From NCBI GenBank assembly GCA_020543525.1, contig JAHYIO010000025.1:1-62195 (forward strand): a stretch of DNA of 62,195 bases, in the 5' to 3' direction. Positions 43,149-55,545 of this stretch are shown here, piece by piece. Position numbers and translations under genes: made by a program. The DNA comes from Coriolopsis trogii (Eukaryota; Basidiomycota; Agaricomycetes; Polyporales; Polyporaceae). Below the pieces are notes generated by a model, which made no database searches, was not told where the DNA came from, and was given only the letters and a program-made list of their open reading frames with translations. Each line of letters starts with the position of its first letter. Within the stretch, counting starts at the first letter, position 1.

Positions 43149-44948
43149 TCAGTTCTTCTTTGCCTTCTTAGCGACGACAGTCACGCGCCGGCGGGTGCCA
43201 CCTGTGTGAGACGACGGAGAGACAGGCTCCTCGGCCGGCGTGCTCACTTCGCTGTGAACTCGCTTTCGCGTCGTCTTCTGCGCCCCGGTGGACGGTTGAA
43301 TCGTAGGCGACTCCTCTTCCTGCTCCGAACCCGCACGAACGAGAATTGTCTCAGACTGAGAAGGCGCGATGCCTGTGTGGCGTCCTCGGGTATCATTCTG
43401 CGCCTGCAGCGATCAGCGGACGATTGAAGCACGACATGGTACTGAAAACGTACAACATCAACACCCTGATGCGATCCTTCCAGCGGTAGCACATCCTTCG
43501 AGAGAGGCTGACTGCGGCCTTGAGGATTCCCAGCGACGATGACTGCTGAGGTGTTGTCCTACAGGAACCTCCTTGTTACATGCAAAACGAAGGAGAGCTG
43601 TTGCACAACCACTCACAGGAATGTTAGCCTCGCTTAAATCACTCGACGACCACGAGAGTGGGGTGTCAGCGCGTTCCACAGTGGCGTACTGCTCAGCTAG
43701 GTCCTCACGGAGGTTGCGAAATTTTTGAACGTCAGCCGGCCCAAACTGCACTTCGTTCGCCGCTGGTGCAGCATGCGCAACCGACTGGGCGTCCGATTGG
43801 ATGGCCGGTGGATCCTCCTTGAACATAGGGTAATCTTCCGCTAAATCAGGGTGGTCAGAACGCGTCACCGAAAACACAGGATGGGCTCGTTACGCACGCA
43901 TAAAAACCTTCTGGCCTGCAGTTAAGCCTTCATGAGGAACCATATCCTCACTATCAACTTCGAAAGTGCCACGACTAGTCAGGAGATCGGGAGAGACTTT
44001 GCCGACGCGGACAAATTCATATGGAGTGAACGTTGTGACCCAATTCTTCGAGCCTATGAAGAACTCGACAGAAAAACTGAACCAAACGATGTCTCCAATC
44101 TTGAGAGCCGCGGGATTGCACTGGGATATGTCGCGCAGTTGACCCTGATGAGGTTCCATGATGGATGGGCGGTCGGGGTTGGGGAAGTACTCGGTACCGT
44201 CTCGCGTCGCGGCGGCAATCCAAGGGTGGAGCTTATACTTCACACCCGCCTCTTTGACGTGAGAGTAGAGTGTGCGTTTCATGAACATTTGGGAGTTCAG
44301 AGTGAAACCGTTGGGCAGATCCCCTTTGCCGTTCTGCCATTCGCGGCGAGGTTTATTGTGTATATTGAAGTCTTTGGTTGACTCGATCAAACTTTCAAAC
44401 TTCTGAGACAAGATTCAGTTCCACAGACGGGGAGTGACTAGTCATGGCGTATCACTCACCTCCTGTGCCTCCCATAGGGTCTTGTCATGCTCGGTGTCAA
44501 TGCTGTAAGAAAATTGGCACATGTTGTTGGCAGACGTTTGGCTATGGTTCGTGAGCGATGGAAGAAGGATGGCAGGGGTCAACGCTCACATGCGGTTTTC
44601 GGCAAGATTGGATGGCGCCGTATGACCGGTTGGGACGAAGTTTCCTGTGTCCAAATCCGAGCTCCAACGCCACACACCCACGGTATGGAAGACAGCGGCA
44701 TTTTTGCTGCCCGCTTTCACTACCTGGAGGACGCAGATAGTGAAATAACAGAGACTACAGCCAATAAAAGTGCAACATACCAGCCAACGGGGAGCGAACA
44801 GATGGCGGGTATCGACCAGCGGCTGCTCAGATGCAAGGGACTGCAGCGCATCGTTCAGATTGAGATAGCCGTCCTTGAAGGAGACGTTCCGCCAATAATG
44901 TAAGGCCTGCTGAAGGTGAGGGACGGACTGATAGCAAGGAAGGGGCAT
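43149..44948 (-). CDS. Basidiomycete-type protein of unknown function, 7 exons
   Basis: Exons 44948-44781, 44723-44590, 44502-44460, 44402-43898, 43840-43617, 43558-43454 and 43403-43149 keep frame at all six junctions, giving 477 residues from a true ATG (MPLPCYQSVPHLQQALHYW). Introns are 57, 87, 57, 57, 58 and 50 bp, most with GTGAGT/GTATGT/GTACGT donors. The central exon encodes NGFTLNSQMFMKRTLYSHV, then HPWIAAATRDGTEYFPNPDR and GDIVWFSFSVEFFIGSKNW. I recall this block from an expanded mushroom family without assigned function. The C-terminus is charged and low in order, ending KKAKKN, which suggests nuclear location. No catalytic motif visible. Confidence 0.7.
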
Positions 44949-47118
44949 GATCGTGTAACGTGAAATGAGGCAAAGCGCATACGAAGGACGGTGTCTTATA
45001 GCCTATGTCACGTCTCCCTAGAGAGTTAAAGCGCGTGCGGCAGAAGTGGTGTGCTTTGTGTTGCCAGACGACACTCCAGTGATCAAGAACGAACACAGTC
45101 GTCCCTCCTCGCACTGCATTACACATGCACGGAACACAGCGCACACACCTACATGATTGCGCCTACATGGGACAATGATGGCGTGATGAATGAGGGTGAT
45201 CACGGGAGAGTTGAGACGCTGGGACTGTGGCGTCATGTGTGGGAAACGTAGGGCATGATGTGCAATGGCGATTGTAGCAATGTCTCCACACGGTCACGAG
45301 GACAACGCTGTCTGAGGTTCTCAGTATTTTCACAGGAGAGTCCGGTGTTTGGGCTAGTAATAAGAACCCGAGGCCTATCACTGAAGGGGAATCTCCCCAG
45401 CAGCGAAAGACCCACAATGCCTGAACGATTCCGTTCGTTCGCGACGGTCATACATATCAAGACAGCGGAGTTGGTGCGCGAAACCTTGAAGGCATGCGAC
45501 GTATGTCAAGTCGTGTGTTCGCACACAACGATATCTGGCAATCATATTCGATACCAGCATGGTGAGCTCCAGCAAAGTGACGCGTGGCAATACGTACCTG
45601 ACTGCACACGTTTTCCTTGCAGTTCACAAAGTGGAAGGTTACATTGTCACCATCCGTGCAACTGCGAGGTTGTCCCGGACCGACCTACGGAACGACACAT
45701 ACCAGGCCATCGTGATTGACACTGAGAGGAAGCATGTGGTTCGTCGTGAGTTACTTGTATGGACAACTTGCTCACGGTGTTCGCATCAGGAGGGCATTTT
45801 TGTTCCCCTCGGACACTATCCAGTGTCTGACAATGACGGCGTGAACGCCGAGGCACCACTTGGAAGTGCGACATCGGAGGACAACGTTCGCTGAGATGAC
45901 ATACTTGATGCTTGGTAGTTAGAAAGCATGCATGTACATCTATTGGCAACTATACTGCATGATGCAAGCCAGGAAGTAGCGTATGAGGTTGGTGGAAGAC
46001 AGTGAGAAGCCTAGTGCCACGTCTGGCGGTTGTGTATGTTCAGACTGGTCATAGTTATTCTCCGGCGGGCAGGACACTGTTATGACAACCACCGCGCGCG
46101 ACGATGGATATGTAAATCAAGGCGCTAGAAACGGTGAGGAGGATTTGCGAGGACTGTAGAGCCCACAAGATGTACAGGTGTTGAATGGCCGCGCATAGGG
46201 CATGGCACGGGTCGCCACGGGTGCGGGTACAGGTGGAGGAGAAAGTAATCCGCGCAAACCCCGTACCCGCAGGCGGGTACCCGTGTACCCGTGAGAGGCT
46301 CTGTATGACCATGCAGCAGCGTGCTGCAACCGCTTCGTGTGCACCTTTCTGAGGCGTACTATACACTCACAGGGTTGATTCGTCTGGCCATCGAGGCTGT
46401 CACCACAGACGACATCGCGTTTCGCATCCCCTGAGAGTAGCTCACGGGTACGGGTCGGGTCTACCTGTACCCGACCCGAGCCATACCCTAGCCGCGCAGT
46501 GTAGATTGGCAGCATATCAACATGTCAATTGGGTAGTTTGAAACAGAGGCGCAAGAACGAAACTGGCGATATCCATATCGCCGGTGACCACAGGGTGCGG
46601 ACCATAGAATAACGACGTGCATACTAGCGCAGGTATCACGACAAAAGGAGTCTTGTCAGCGGACACAGTGCTGCGCAACCCAAGGCCACGAAGGACAGTA
46701 TCGCGTAATCGGAGTACGATCAGAGTACAATGTAACAAGAAGTCACAACAAACGCTAGTCATATATTCTCTACCTCTGTAGAGGCCTCAGTGTCATAACC
46801 ATCAAAGTTATCATCCGGGTCACGCCCCAACCCGTACAGAAACTCCACCGCAGGCTGGATGGACCGATATTCCGGAAAATGTCTCACTGGATCAGTGATG
46901 TAGGCAATGGAGCTAGACCGACCATATGAGACCCAGCGCGTGGTACGGGCAAAACGTGAGCAGACCTGTACATGAACCGTGGGCCAACTCGAAGGGCAGC
47001 GCCGGTAGGAACGACCCCATACCCGGTGTGAAGAACCTCAAACGAGTATGGTGAAACCGATGGCGTGGTTACCTTGAATAGGCCTGCAGTTGGTCAATAA
47101 CTATACTTCAGTTGAGAT
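44949..47118. other. Intergenic with GC-rich repeats
   Basis: A plus-strand frame at 45559-45894 starts with ATG but has no recognisable product. The 46.2-46.5 kb part is full of GGGTACC/CGGGT motifs (entered separately). Nothing else supported. Confidence 0.35.
46195..46495. repeat. CGGGTA-rich imperfect repeats with hairpins
   Basis: Motifs CGGGTAC, ACCCGTG and CGGGTCGGGT recur. One clear inverted repeat is CGGGTCGGGT (46451-46460) and ACCCGACCCG (46469-46478) around an 8-base loop. Another is GGGTACCCGTGTACCC near 46276. Confidence 0.6.
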
Positions 47119-48193
47119 TCACAGGCACATACAAGTGCGAGCATGTGCGTAAGGGAGGACCCATGTATAGGCGTCGCCCACATTGCGCTTCCATACACAC
47201 AGCTCGCGAATGTCTGGAGGAGAATGTTCTGCGCGTAGAATACGGAAGCCGCGTGAATGATACTTGGAAATCCACTCCTGGGTAGCGGTGGTTTCCGTAG
47301 TCAGATCTTGACAGGTCGCCATGACATTGTGAACAAAAGTGGACCGGGGAAACAAGGATAGCGCATAGGTCGCAGTCATGATATTCATGACCCCCGCTGT
47401 ATGCCGTCACGGCGTCAGAAAACACCAATGGAATGTGTGTCGACGATAACTCACTGGAGTGGAAGTTGTTGATTAGGTATTCTCCAGGATCTCCATTGAT
47501 GACCGTGAGCTGAATCCGACGCCCGGTCAAGATGGGTCCGCAGTCACGCGAGCGGACGAAGTGGAAGGTCATGATATCGGATGCGCGGCGACCGGAGGTA
47601 ATGTTGGAATGGCCTTGCAACGAGCAGCATGTCGCGCCAAAAGCCAAAGCCGCGGCGTCGAAGAGTTGGTGTCCTCCGTCTGGGCTTTGATATTGAAAGT
47701 CCTGTCGCCTGAAGTACCGACCAGCCGGAAGGACACCATGGAGAGGTACGTAGACGTTCAAATCTGACGGTGGGTACATGCGTCTGCCGAGGAATTGTTG
47801 AGCCTCCGATCCCGACACCACACCGGAGCACGCTTCCAGCATGCGGAGGAAGTTGGATACGTCGCAGAACCAGCGGCGAAAGTGATCTTTGACGTTCCAT
47901 TTCCGGCGAATATAGCCCTCCACCGCGTAGAACAGGGAAGAACAGACGGGACGCAAGAGGATGATGACATCCGGTGTCCAAATGTTGAAGCAATGATCAA
48001 TGGAGTCGAGTGGGGCGAGAAGAAGGAACGATTCCAGGTGGGATAAGCGCGGACCCGTAGCCACGTCAATGCCGCGAATGGGAGGGGACGAAGGCAGCAG
48101 GTTGACGTCCTTCGAGCACAACCTAGTGAGACTGCGGCAAAGGAGGACATTAGAGGGAACACATACCATTATGCCTGACTGATCGTATTGCAT
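47119..48193 (-). CDS. Nucleotidyltransferase-like protein, F-box family relative
   Basis: Exon 1 (48193-47455) and exon 2 (47396-47119) join in frame across a 58-bp intron (GTGAGT, CTGAC branch, TACAG), for about 338 residues. The core is GYIRRKWNVKDHFRRWF, then VVSGSEAQQFL and YPPSDLNVYV, the arrangement of the GS...DxD motif of nucleotidyltransferase folds (G128-S129, D144), with Asn at the second acidic position (146). After the intron, NIMTATYALSLFPRSTF and KYHSRGFRI match the mushroom family I recall. An upstream frame extends to 48544 without ATG, and the start at 48193 is a best guess. Two relatives lie at 54673-55545 and 56340-57294. Substrate unknown; the missing Asp suggests loss of catalysis. 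Confidence 0.6.
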
Positions 48194-49060
48194 TCGAGTA
48201 TACCGAGGGGAGGATGAAGAGAGATGCGAGAAGGATACGGGTGTGATGGAACATATACTAAAGACCTTGTGTGGAACTGTTGTTGCTTCACTCGCGCGCA
48301 ATATCTGCCCGTGTGGGTACTGTATGGATGCCTCCCAAGTGGGCGCCGATTCTCCGGCAGAGAAGTGGTGGGATACATCAGAAGGCAAACATGGGGACAG
48401 ATGGAACGCAATTGTCGCGTCATGAACGTTGGTGGTGAGAAGTCGTCGTGCGCCCAAGTCACCGGCAGTGGTCTCGATGCTTCCTTGCACACATGATGGA
48501 GTGTCGGTGCGGTGAATTACGCAAGCTTTCGAAGTACAAGTCACGCGGAATAATATGCGAAGTGCGCACGAAACACGGCGTGACCGAGGGACGGTGAAGG
48601 CTGGAAGCTGGTAGCCGAGCAGTGGAGACAGCCAAACATGCGCTATTGTATGCTACGCGTATATTGCATGTCGGGGTGCGGGTTTTGCGACATGTGAATG
48701 ACTTTGGTACGCGATGGTAGAAGGGTCAATGGTAGTCATCGTTGGGATATTCAAAACATTACACATTCAAGGCCGGTAAGTGTACAGCTACACTTGACCG
48801 TGGTCGCTCTGATGAGCATGAGTCACCCATAGGGGAGACTTACAGGCATCTGCTAGATCCCACCCCTTATCCCTGTCCACGCTCCGGACCCACATGCGAA
48901 GTCCAACGACGAAATATCGCAGACGCGGATGGAGAAGGCATTCGGCGTGCTCCGAGGACCAGTGTGCCAACAGAGTTTCTTTGCGCACCGACAGTTGCCC
49001 GTGATTAACAGCAACGACTTCAACGCCAGGTCGCGTCCTCACCATACTCAATGCCGCGTC
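48194..49060. other. Intergenic, no supported gene
   Basis: Minus-strand sequence to 48544 is open but not gene-like. Nothing recognised. Confidence 0.4.
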
Positions 49061-50096
49061 CTACCACCATCGTTGTGAGCCAAGATAACGCCACCCAAGG
49101 ACGTAGCTCACCAAGAACGTTGCAAGAGCATGACCGACATCAACGGTTATATCCAAATACTCCAATGACGGGAAGGACACGAAGATGGCTTGGAACAGGG
49201 CTTGACGATCTCCTCGATCATGCCAGTCAAACGCCAACCGACGTAGATCTGGGGACCTCCAAGGAGCTTGCACCCTGAAAAACTTCGCTGCTGGTCCAGG
49301 CATGAGTGGGCGCTCTAGGACGACGGTGTGAATGGAACGATGGCGCATGAATGCTTCAACGATGGGAAGGCGAGTGGACCTGATGCTTCTGAGAGACGGG
49401 AGCGTCAAGGGTTGATAGGTCGCAGAGGGGAAAGTCGATGACGGCAATATGATGAGCTCGGCTCGCATGAGAATGTCAAGGGCAACGGGAACAGATGCTG
49501 CTTCTATGTCGATTCGAAGGTGTCGGAGACGAACGGCCGCGCGCAACATATTGGCAAGGAGAGGGAGTCCACGGAAATCTTCCCGAATTCCGTAGGATGA
49601 GTAATTGAACGTCACGAGGTGATATGCGTAGCCACCGGCGTGATACAAGTCCATGGGAGAGGTCGCGGTGCGGATAAGGGCGCCGAGTATCCTTGCTGGG
49701 TGGTCGACGTCCATGCCAGACAGCTCGTGGGGATGAAACCGAACGCTGAGCGAGCGATACAGGAGTGGGGCGACAACGCGATGCAACTCTCTACTGCAAA
49801 GGAGCATGGCATGCCTGTCGGTACGGCAGAGTAGCTGTGCGATGGCGTAGACAATGTCCGAGGGGACGGAGATTGTTCTCAGACGTGTGAGATCTGTTGC
49901 AGGAGTTTCTGCCGCAAGAAAGGGAAACAGAGTCAGTTCGAGGCATACAAAGGATCGAACGTTGCACACCATCGAACTGCTCTCCATTGGAAGTTGAGAC
50001 AATGACGGGTTGAAAGGTCGACATGCTAGGCAGGGAGAAGACTTGACACTTAGAAGATGCGAATGTATCTGCTGGGTGCTGTTGGGTCTCCATCAT
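49061..50096 (-). CDS. F-box-like protein
   Basis: Exon 1 (50096-49970) starts MMETQQHPADTF. A 61-bp intron (GTGTGC, CTGAC branch, GGCAG) joins in frame to exon 2 (49908-49061), for 324 residues. The F-box-like segment is SVPSDIVYAIAQLLCRTDRH, then SRELHRVVAPLLYRSL. The remainder is a series of leucine-rich, repeat-like strands (LRHLRIDIEAA, LRRLAFDWHD, LEYLDITVDV). Probable SCF substrate receptor; target unknown. Confidence 0.7.
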
Positions 50097-50403
50097 GAGG
50101 AAGAGGATGTTTGCGTACGATGGAACGGGGGAGGTGGAAATTGTGCGATCCAAGAACTATCAGTGATCGGTTCAGGAATAAAACAAACGGCGGCGAGCAG
50201 CTTACGACAAGTCCGTGAGCAATGTGTCCTTCGGTCGCACCGGTCAGAAGTCAAGCGAGTCAATGAGCGCTGCAGGGATCACACGCAACAGATGACGTGC
50301 CATATGCCCTATTGCTCACGGGGCCGATTAAAATGATTTCAGATGATGCACGGTGAACTCTTGGCCTATCCGAAGTTCGGCACTCGACATACACAACCGC
50401 AAT

Positions 50404-50750
50404 ATGGGCGATAATATTCCCGTAGGCCAGATGGCGACGCCGCAGGGGATTTTGGCGCAGCTACAGATAAATGAACACGAGTGGTGGGATGATGCGACGT
50501 ACTCTCCCAGCGATCCCCATCGCCTAATAAAGCGCATCCCAACCAAGTCCAACCAGGTGCGTCTTCGTAGAGTTGACAACATTGTGCAATGAATACTGAG
50601 CCTGTCCGTTAGGATGCATATTGCTATAAGCTGGTTTGGTGTTCAACACACTGTCCTGGTGCCAAATCAGACCGAGTGCACGTGGAGTCTGGCGCAGATA
50701 CAAATGATCGACATGACCGAGGAGGGCCAGCGTCCCCAGACATCATGTGA
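50404..50750 (+). CDS. Possible small protein, unknown function
   Basis: Exon 50404-50556 (MGDNIPVGQMATPQGILAQL and following, containing EHEWWDDATYSP) joins in frame through a 56-bp GTGCGT...TTAG intron to exon 50613-50750, ending at TGA, for 96 residues. A GTGAGT donor lies exactly at the stop, so the gene probably continues: 50790-50910 on plus is open and acidic in another frame, but I could not join it with consistent phase. No domain recognised. Confidence 0.35.
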
Positions 50751-53700
50751 GTATCGGCCCCGAGGCTACTCATGGTCCGGAGGACATGGAGGTTGAGGAA
50801 TCGGATACAGGGGCATTGAGTATTGTTCCCCAGGACGGGACAATTGAGGAGTCCGATCTCGTAACGCTGACATCCATTGAGTGGGTGTGCAGCACCGACG
50901 AGGTATGAAGCACATCCGATGCGATAGCTCGCTGTATGCTTACAACGAGCCAGCCCGCCAGAATGATCACCCTGGCGAAGCTCCATCGTGGGCAAGGTGG
51001 GCAACACCGAGTGCACTGTTTAAAATTCCCCAACAGTCAAGCCTTCGCAAGCTGGACGACCCTCTATGCCACAATAAAGAATGTGTACTACGAGCAAACG
51101 CAGTGACTTTCTTGCATGCGGTGGACGCTGGAAGGAGGGCAGTTGGGTAGACCGTATTGGCGTGATTGATTAGAAAGACATCTGCGGCTGAGAAAGCAGT
51201 CGCGTTTGCGGGCGGAGAGCAATGCAACCATAATACGGCAGCCGATTGATTGTTGCGACGATGTTAACCATGTGTAGAGAAAATAATTCATAGAGGTCGC
51301 GCTGTGTGCCATAGGAACGAGATACGGACCGGCACGCACTGAATGACGCCGACGTCTACAGATTTCTTCGGTTCCCTGAATGATGGGAACGGAATACGTG
51401 GCTCGTCGAGCTTCATAGTCGAGCGATGACCAGATGCGCCTGTTGCAAAAGGTTTTGATCTCCAGTGTCAGCAGACGAACTGTACATCCAATGTACTAGG
51501 ACAACGTTACATTGTCCAAGCGTCGCCGACAGACACGTCTGAACTGCAAACCGGGGAGGAACTGCTGTACGTTTCACAACACTGATGTGACAGCACTGGA
51601 CTGGTGACTAAATGCACGGAGCACTCATCCTGAGGTGACGTGATTGAACCGTTAAGAGCGAGTGGGAGAAGTGGTAGGGGAGCATGTGGTCTCGGTTGAG
51701 GTATAATTCATTGTGATTCAATTCCAAGCGAAGTCAGCTTATCATGCACATGAAATACGAGAGCATGATACGCCTTCACCCCACCACCTAACGACCAAAC
51801 GACCTTCGCCTCCCCTCGCTTCCCCTCGCCCCCGTCACCTGCCTCCCCCTACACAGACGGCGCTACATATACACGCATCCAGACATCTACTTCCAACGCA
51901 TATCGCCGTACGATGCCACTGGGGACTTTATTCTCTTGCCCTGCGGCAGACTGGATGGATGTCACCTGCAAAGCAAGCACGCGCGAGCCAACCGCGGAGT
52001 GGCAACGCATTGCAGTCGTAGTGGCACAATTATTTGACAATCGCAGTACGGTGTGATTTGGTGGGCATGCCTTAGGGTTGCGAAACTGACAACACAACAT
52101 AGGTTGGTTAATACTTTCCCAGGGAGACAATCCGCCTTTCTCCTCCATCGTGATTCGGCCTGAAGGCTTCCTAAACCTCGACGAGGTGAGTAGTCACTCT
52201 GCGCTGTACAAACCCCAAAAGCTCGAGAGTACACTTGCAGGGGATGTTGACCATTACCGTCTACTCCACGCGCGGGGTCAACGGAGTGAGGTACATTCAG
52301 AAGTTCAGAATGTATACCTCTAAGGAATTCTGGGGCCTTGCGTCTACGCTGATGGGAGCACGCGCTGCGGCAGCAAGCAGTATAGTCATAACTGAAGGGT
52401 AATGGTAGTGCTACACGAACACCTGGTACGAAGATGGAGTACGATGTTCGAGGGCGCAGGCCCCGTGTGGAAGAGTCATGCCAACGCGCACCCCCCTGGA
52501 TACAAAAAATGTAGTCCCCAACGAATCAGGAGGGGGTCGAATAGAGGATTTCGGAACATGCATGTCAACCGAATGGAAGTATTCTCGCGCAACACATAAG
52601 CTGGATGATCAATACGACATGGCCGGCATTACACATCATACGCTTCCTACTGAGATGGCGCGCGATTAGAGAGAGAAAGGAAATCTTCATGATTTTCCTG
52701 CGTGAGGCAAGACGTATTGTGTATGTATATACTCAGGAGTAATAAGTGAGTACTCAAGGCGTGCCATCATGATTGAGACGTACGATGCGGAGTAGAGTCG
52801 TTGGCATAGAACTGGATGTGAACGTGTGCATGCGATATTGGCTCTGCACAGGGTTCCCTTGTTTCGGCGTGTCCATCCCTCCTGCTCCTCTTGCCTGGTA
52901 TGGTGGCAGTCGAGGATTCGACGGCGGTCATCGGCATTGAGTGCGATAGTGGTGTCGCCGATCTTGGTGAACGCGCCGGGCGCCGGAATGAAGCGCGGCT
53001 GTGCCCTCGAAGGTGCCAACGGCGTCTTCGACGGTTGGGATCAGAAATTGCTCACCCGAATTCTAGCAGGTGTCGAATTACGCTCTGGGTTAACCGAGGG
53101 GCTAGACGTTGAATATATTACCATCTCGTACACGTTCCCTGATACCGCGACTGTTCAAGGTCTCACCGAGGTGAATTCCTGTTCCGGTGTCGATCCGAAC
53201 CGCCTGTCGACCAACATGCATGAACGAAGAAACAGAGAGAAGACTGTGTACACTATGTACCAAGACGCAGTCCCTGTTTACATCATCAGGAATAGGAAGT
53301 GTCTCTAGGAGACGTGGGGGGACGATTATCGAGTGAGGCTAACTGTGTGGCGCCGGACCGAGGTTTGCTAATCAGTACTCGTACTGCAGGATACTCTCCT
53401 CCTGCATAAACGGCTTGCCCGTCCCTCCTGGTTCGTGTGTCAGTGTTCGGGCGTTCAGCGGCGGTTGTCGGTCATGGGGATGATGATGGTGTCTGATGCA
53501 CCCGTCGCAGTGGTGAAGGGCGCTGGAGCGGCTACACGCGCATCCGTTTCAACCTTGGCGTCGACAGACCGTCATGCCGGGTACGATGATGAGCGAGGAC
53601 TCCGACTGCACTGAAATGTCTCCGTCGGACCAAGTAGGGAAGATGCATCACGCCCACGGACTTGGTCTCAAGGAATGAGTCGGCCATTGACATAAGTAGG

Positions 53701-54672
53701 ACGTACACATGGAAATGGATCCGTTGCAAAGGTACGCGAGGCCGCCGCAAGAAGCGCCTCACAAAATGATGGCAGTGTTAGCTGGAAAGCATCCGATGTA
53801 TGTGTGGGTAGCTATCTTAGAAGAACACAGGCAGACCAACAGCTCATCGCCACGGGAATGGGTCTTCCTTCGAGCGCGTGCACGGTCGCATTTGCAGAAC
53901 ATGCCCGCAACTAGTAGGCCCCACCTCCACCTTCCGTAGCAGATGCCATCGCAAAACCTCAGCGCAGCCCAGGGTCACAATGCGTGGAATTGACTGTGCT
54001 GGTAACCCAACACGACACATCGAGTGTAGGGTAGCGACATATGCTTAGCATGAAGGTCCACGCGCCCGATCGACCCTAAACATGCCCAATTTCCTTCCAA
54101 AAAATCCAATATGTTACATGAACTATCACCGCTCTGTTATCGGGGCACTCACGCCGGGGGCTTTGTGGGCGACTCGTGGTGGTGGCATCGACTGGAACTA
54201 GAGTGTCACTGGAGTGTTACGAGAGTGTCACAGGAGTGTTACGAGAGTGTCACAGGAGTGTCACGGAGTGACGAGAAAACGCTGCATGCAGACAAGCAGG
54301 ATGGGGAAAACACCAGCACATACGAGAACACCTGCACCATCGTGAAATTTCCGCCGGATCCAGACACTCACGCACTTACGGTCAACAAACACAACTGGGA
54401 TGAGGAGGAAGGAAGAGAACACGACGTTGACGCATGGCTTGCACTCACCCGGCACTGGCTCGGAGGGCTACTAAGGCGGATCCAAAACGAGTGCGATGTT
54501 AGCACGCTGACTAACACCGGCTGCGGTGGGATAACGTGTTCTTGAGAAGCCAAACATGGTTGACAAGCAAGCTTTGGATTGCTAGGTCAGAAGGGAAACG
54601 AAGCGTGTGCGTTGTGAAAGTACACGAACGAGCCAGGGATACACAGAGAATGCGTGCTAATGGAGAGAGCAA
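50751..54672. other. Mostly unassigned; duplicated gene fragment
   Basis: On minus, 52870-53019 encodes PAPGAFTKIGDTTIAL and ADDRRRIL; a diverged copy at about 53540-53450 reads APFTTATGASDT, then TDNRR and a stop. These look like remnants of one gene. A plus frame at 52510-52669 also looks coding-like but has no family. No element ends were found. Confidence 0.35.
54206..54272. repeat. Minisatellite, GAGTGTCACTGGAGTGTTAC type
   Basis: Units of GAGTGTCAC(T/A)GGAGTGTTAC and GAGTGTCACAGGAGTG; reverse-complement of the motif at 18705-18832. It lies within an open frame (54111-54545) that it may create by chance. Confidence 0.8.
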
Positions 54673-55545
54673 TCATAGAGTGCATTGCGACGAAAGGTGG
54701 TAAGGGGTCGGCAGGTCGACATGGGGTAAGAGACAGGGTCCGGGGCATATACGTGGGTCCAAACGATAGCAAATATCCGTGATTAGAGGAATTTGTATAA
54801 GCGGGTATACTCGGATATGCATGGCTCCTGCATCCCGGAAATATCGCGGTTGAGCAGGACAAAGGAAGAGTTTGGCTGCACAGGCTTGCGGTGCAATGCC
54901 CATACCGTCCCACATCCAAGCATACAGTTTGACATCAAAGCCCCACTGTTCCAAAGTGGACGCATGAGTGCACTGTCCGCTGCCCAACGCCCCCAAGAGG
55001 CCGCGGCGGGAGAATGTGAGTTTCGGCCAAAGTGTGCCGAAATGTCCGGGACCCATGTACGACGCATACGCTGTGTTTAGTGGGGCTACGAGGGCGTCTA
55101 GTGCTTGGTCCGTGCTGCTGGCGTAGACCAGAAGGCGAACTCCGGCGCACCGTATGTGCACGAGGTGCAACAAGGCGCTCCCTCCCCTTGGAAGCGTTAT
55201 GAGCCGCTTAGTGATGACTGCGCCCTGACAGTCTACCAAGTGTCCCACGACGTTGACGAGCTCGTCTTTCGGCGTGAAGATGTCGATACCGTGGTCCGGA
55301 ATGGGCTCGTCACGGAGCAGGAACCTCAAGGCGGCGGAACCGACTACGTAGGAGCGGAAGCGGCCTAAGGCGTTGTAGAAGGATCTCGGGTCTGGGATGC
55401 CAAGCGCATGGAGGTAGTGGCGGGCGGAAGTGGTGATCTCCATTGAAGTGAGTTTCAGAAGGCGACGAGAAGTACAGCGAACGGCCATGAGCGTGGGGAT
55501 ATCGCAAAAGGAGAGTATAACGAGGAGGGTGCCTTCATCGAACAT
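54673..55545 (-). CDS. F-box/nucleotidyltransferase-like protein (paralogue 1)
   Basis: A single exon of 290 residues starts at the ATG at 55545 (MFDEGTLLVILSFCDIPTL), an F-box-like helix pair. Then SYVVGSAALRFLL (G69-S70) and IPDHGIDIF (D88) give the GS...xxD layout of nucleotidyltransferase folds; the first acidic position is Gly86. The C-terminal CPAQPRYFRDAGAM lines up with CPYTVRWIADRHSL in the paralogue at 56340-57294, which supports both models. A degenerate active site suggests a non-catalytic or altered role. Confidence 0.7.
   Translation of the reverse strand: MFDEGTLLVILSFCDIPTLMAVRCTSRRLLKLTSMEITTSARHYLHALGIPDPRSFYNALGRFRSYVVGSAALRFLLRDEPIPDHGIDIFTPKDELVNVVGHLVDCQGAVITKRLITLPRGGSALLHLVHIRCAGVRLLVYASSTDQALDALVAPLNTAYASYMGPGHFGTLWPKLTFSRRGLLGALGSGQCTHASTLEQWGFDVKLYAWMWDGMGIAPQACAAKLFLCPAQPRYFRDAGAMHIRVYPLIQIPLITDICYRLDPRICPGPCLLPHVDLPTPYHLSSQCTL

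Noticed and set aside
54111..54545. 144-codon plus ORF
   Set aside because: Its first half is translated minisatellite; no homology or splice support.
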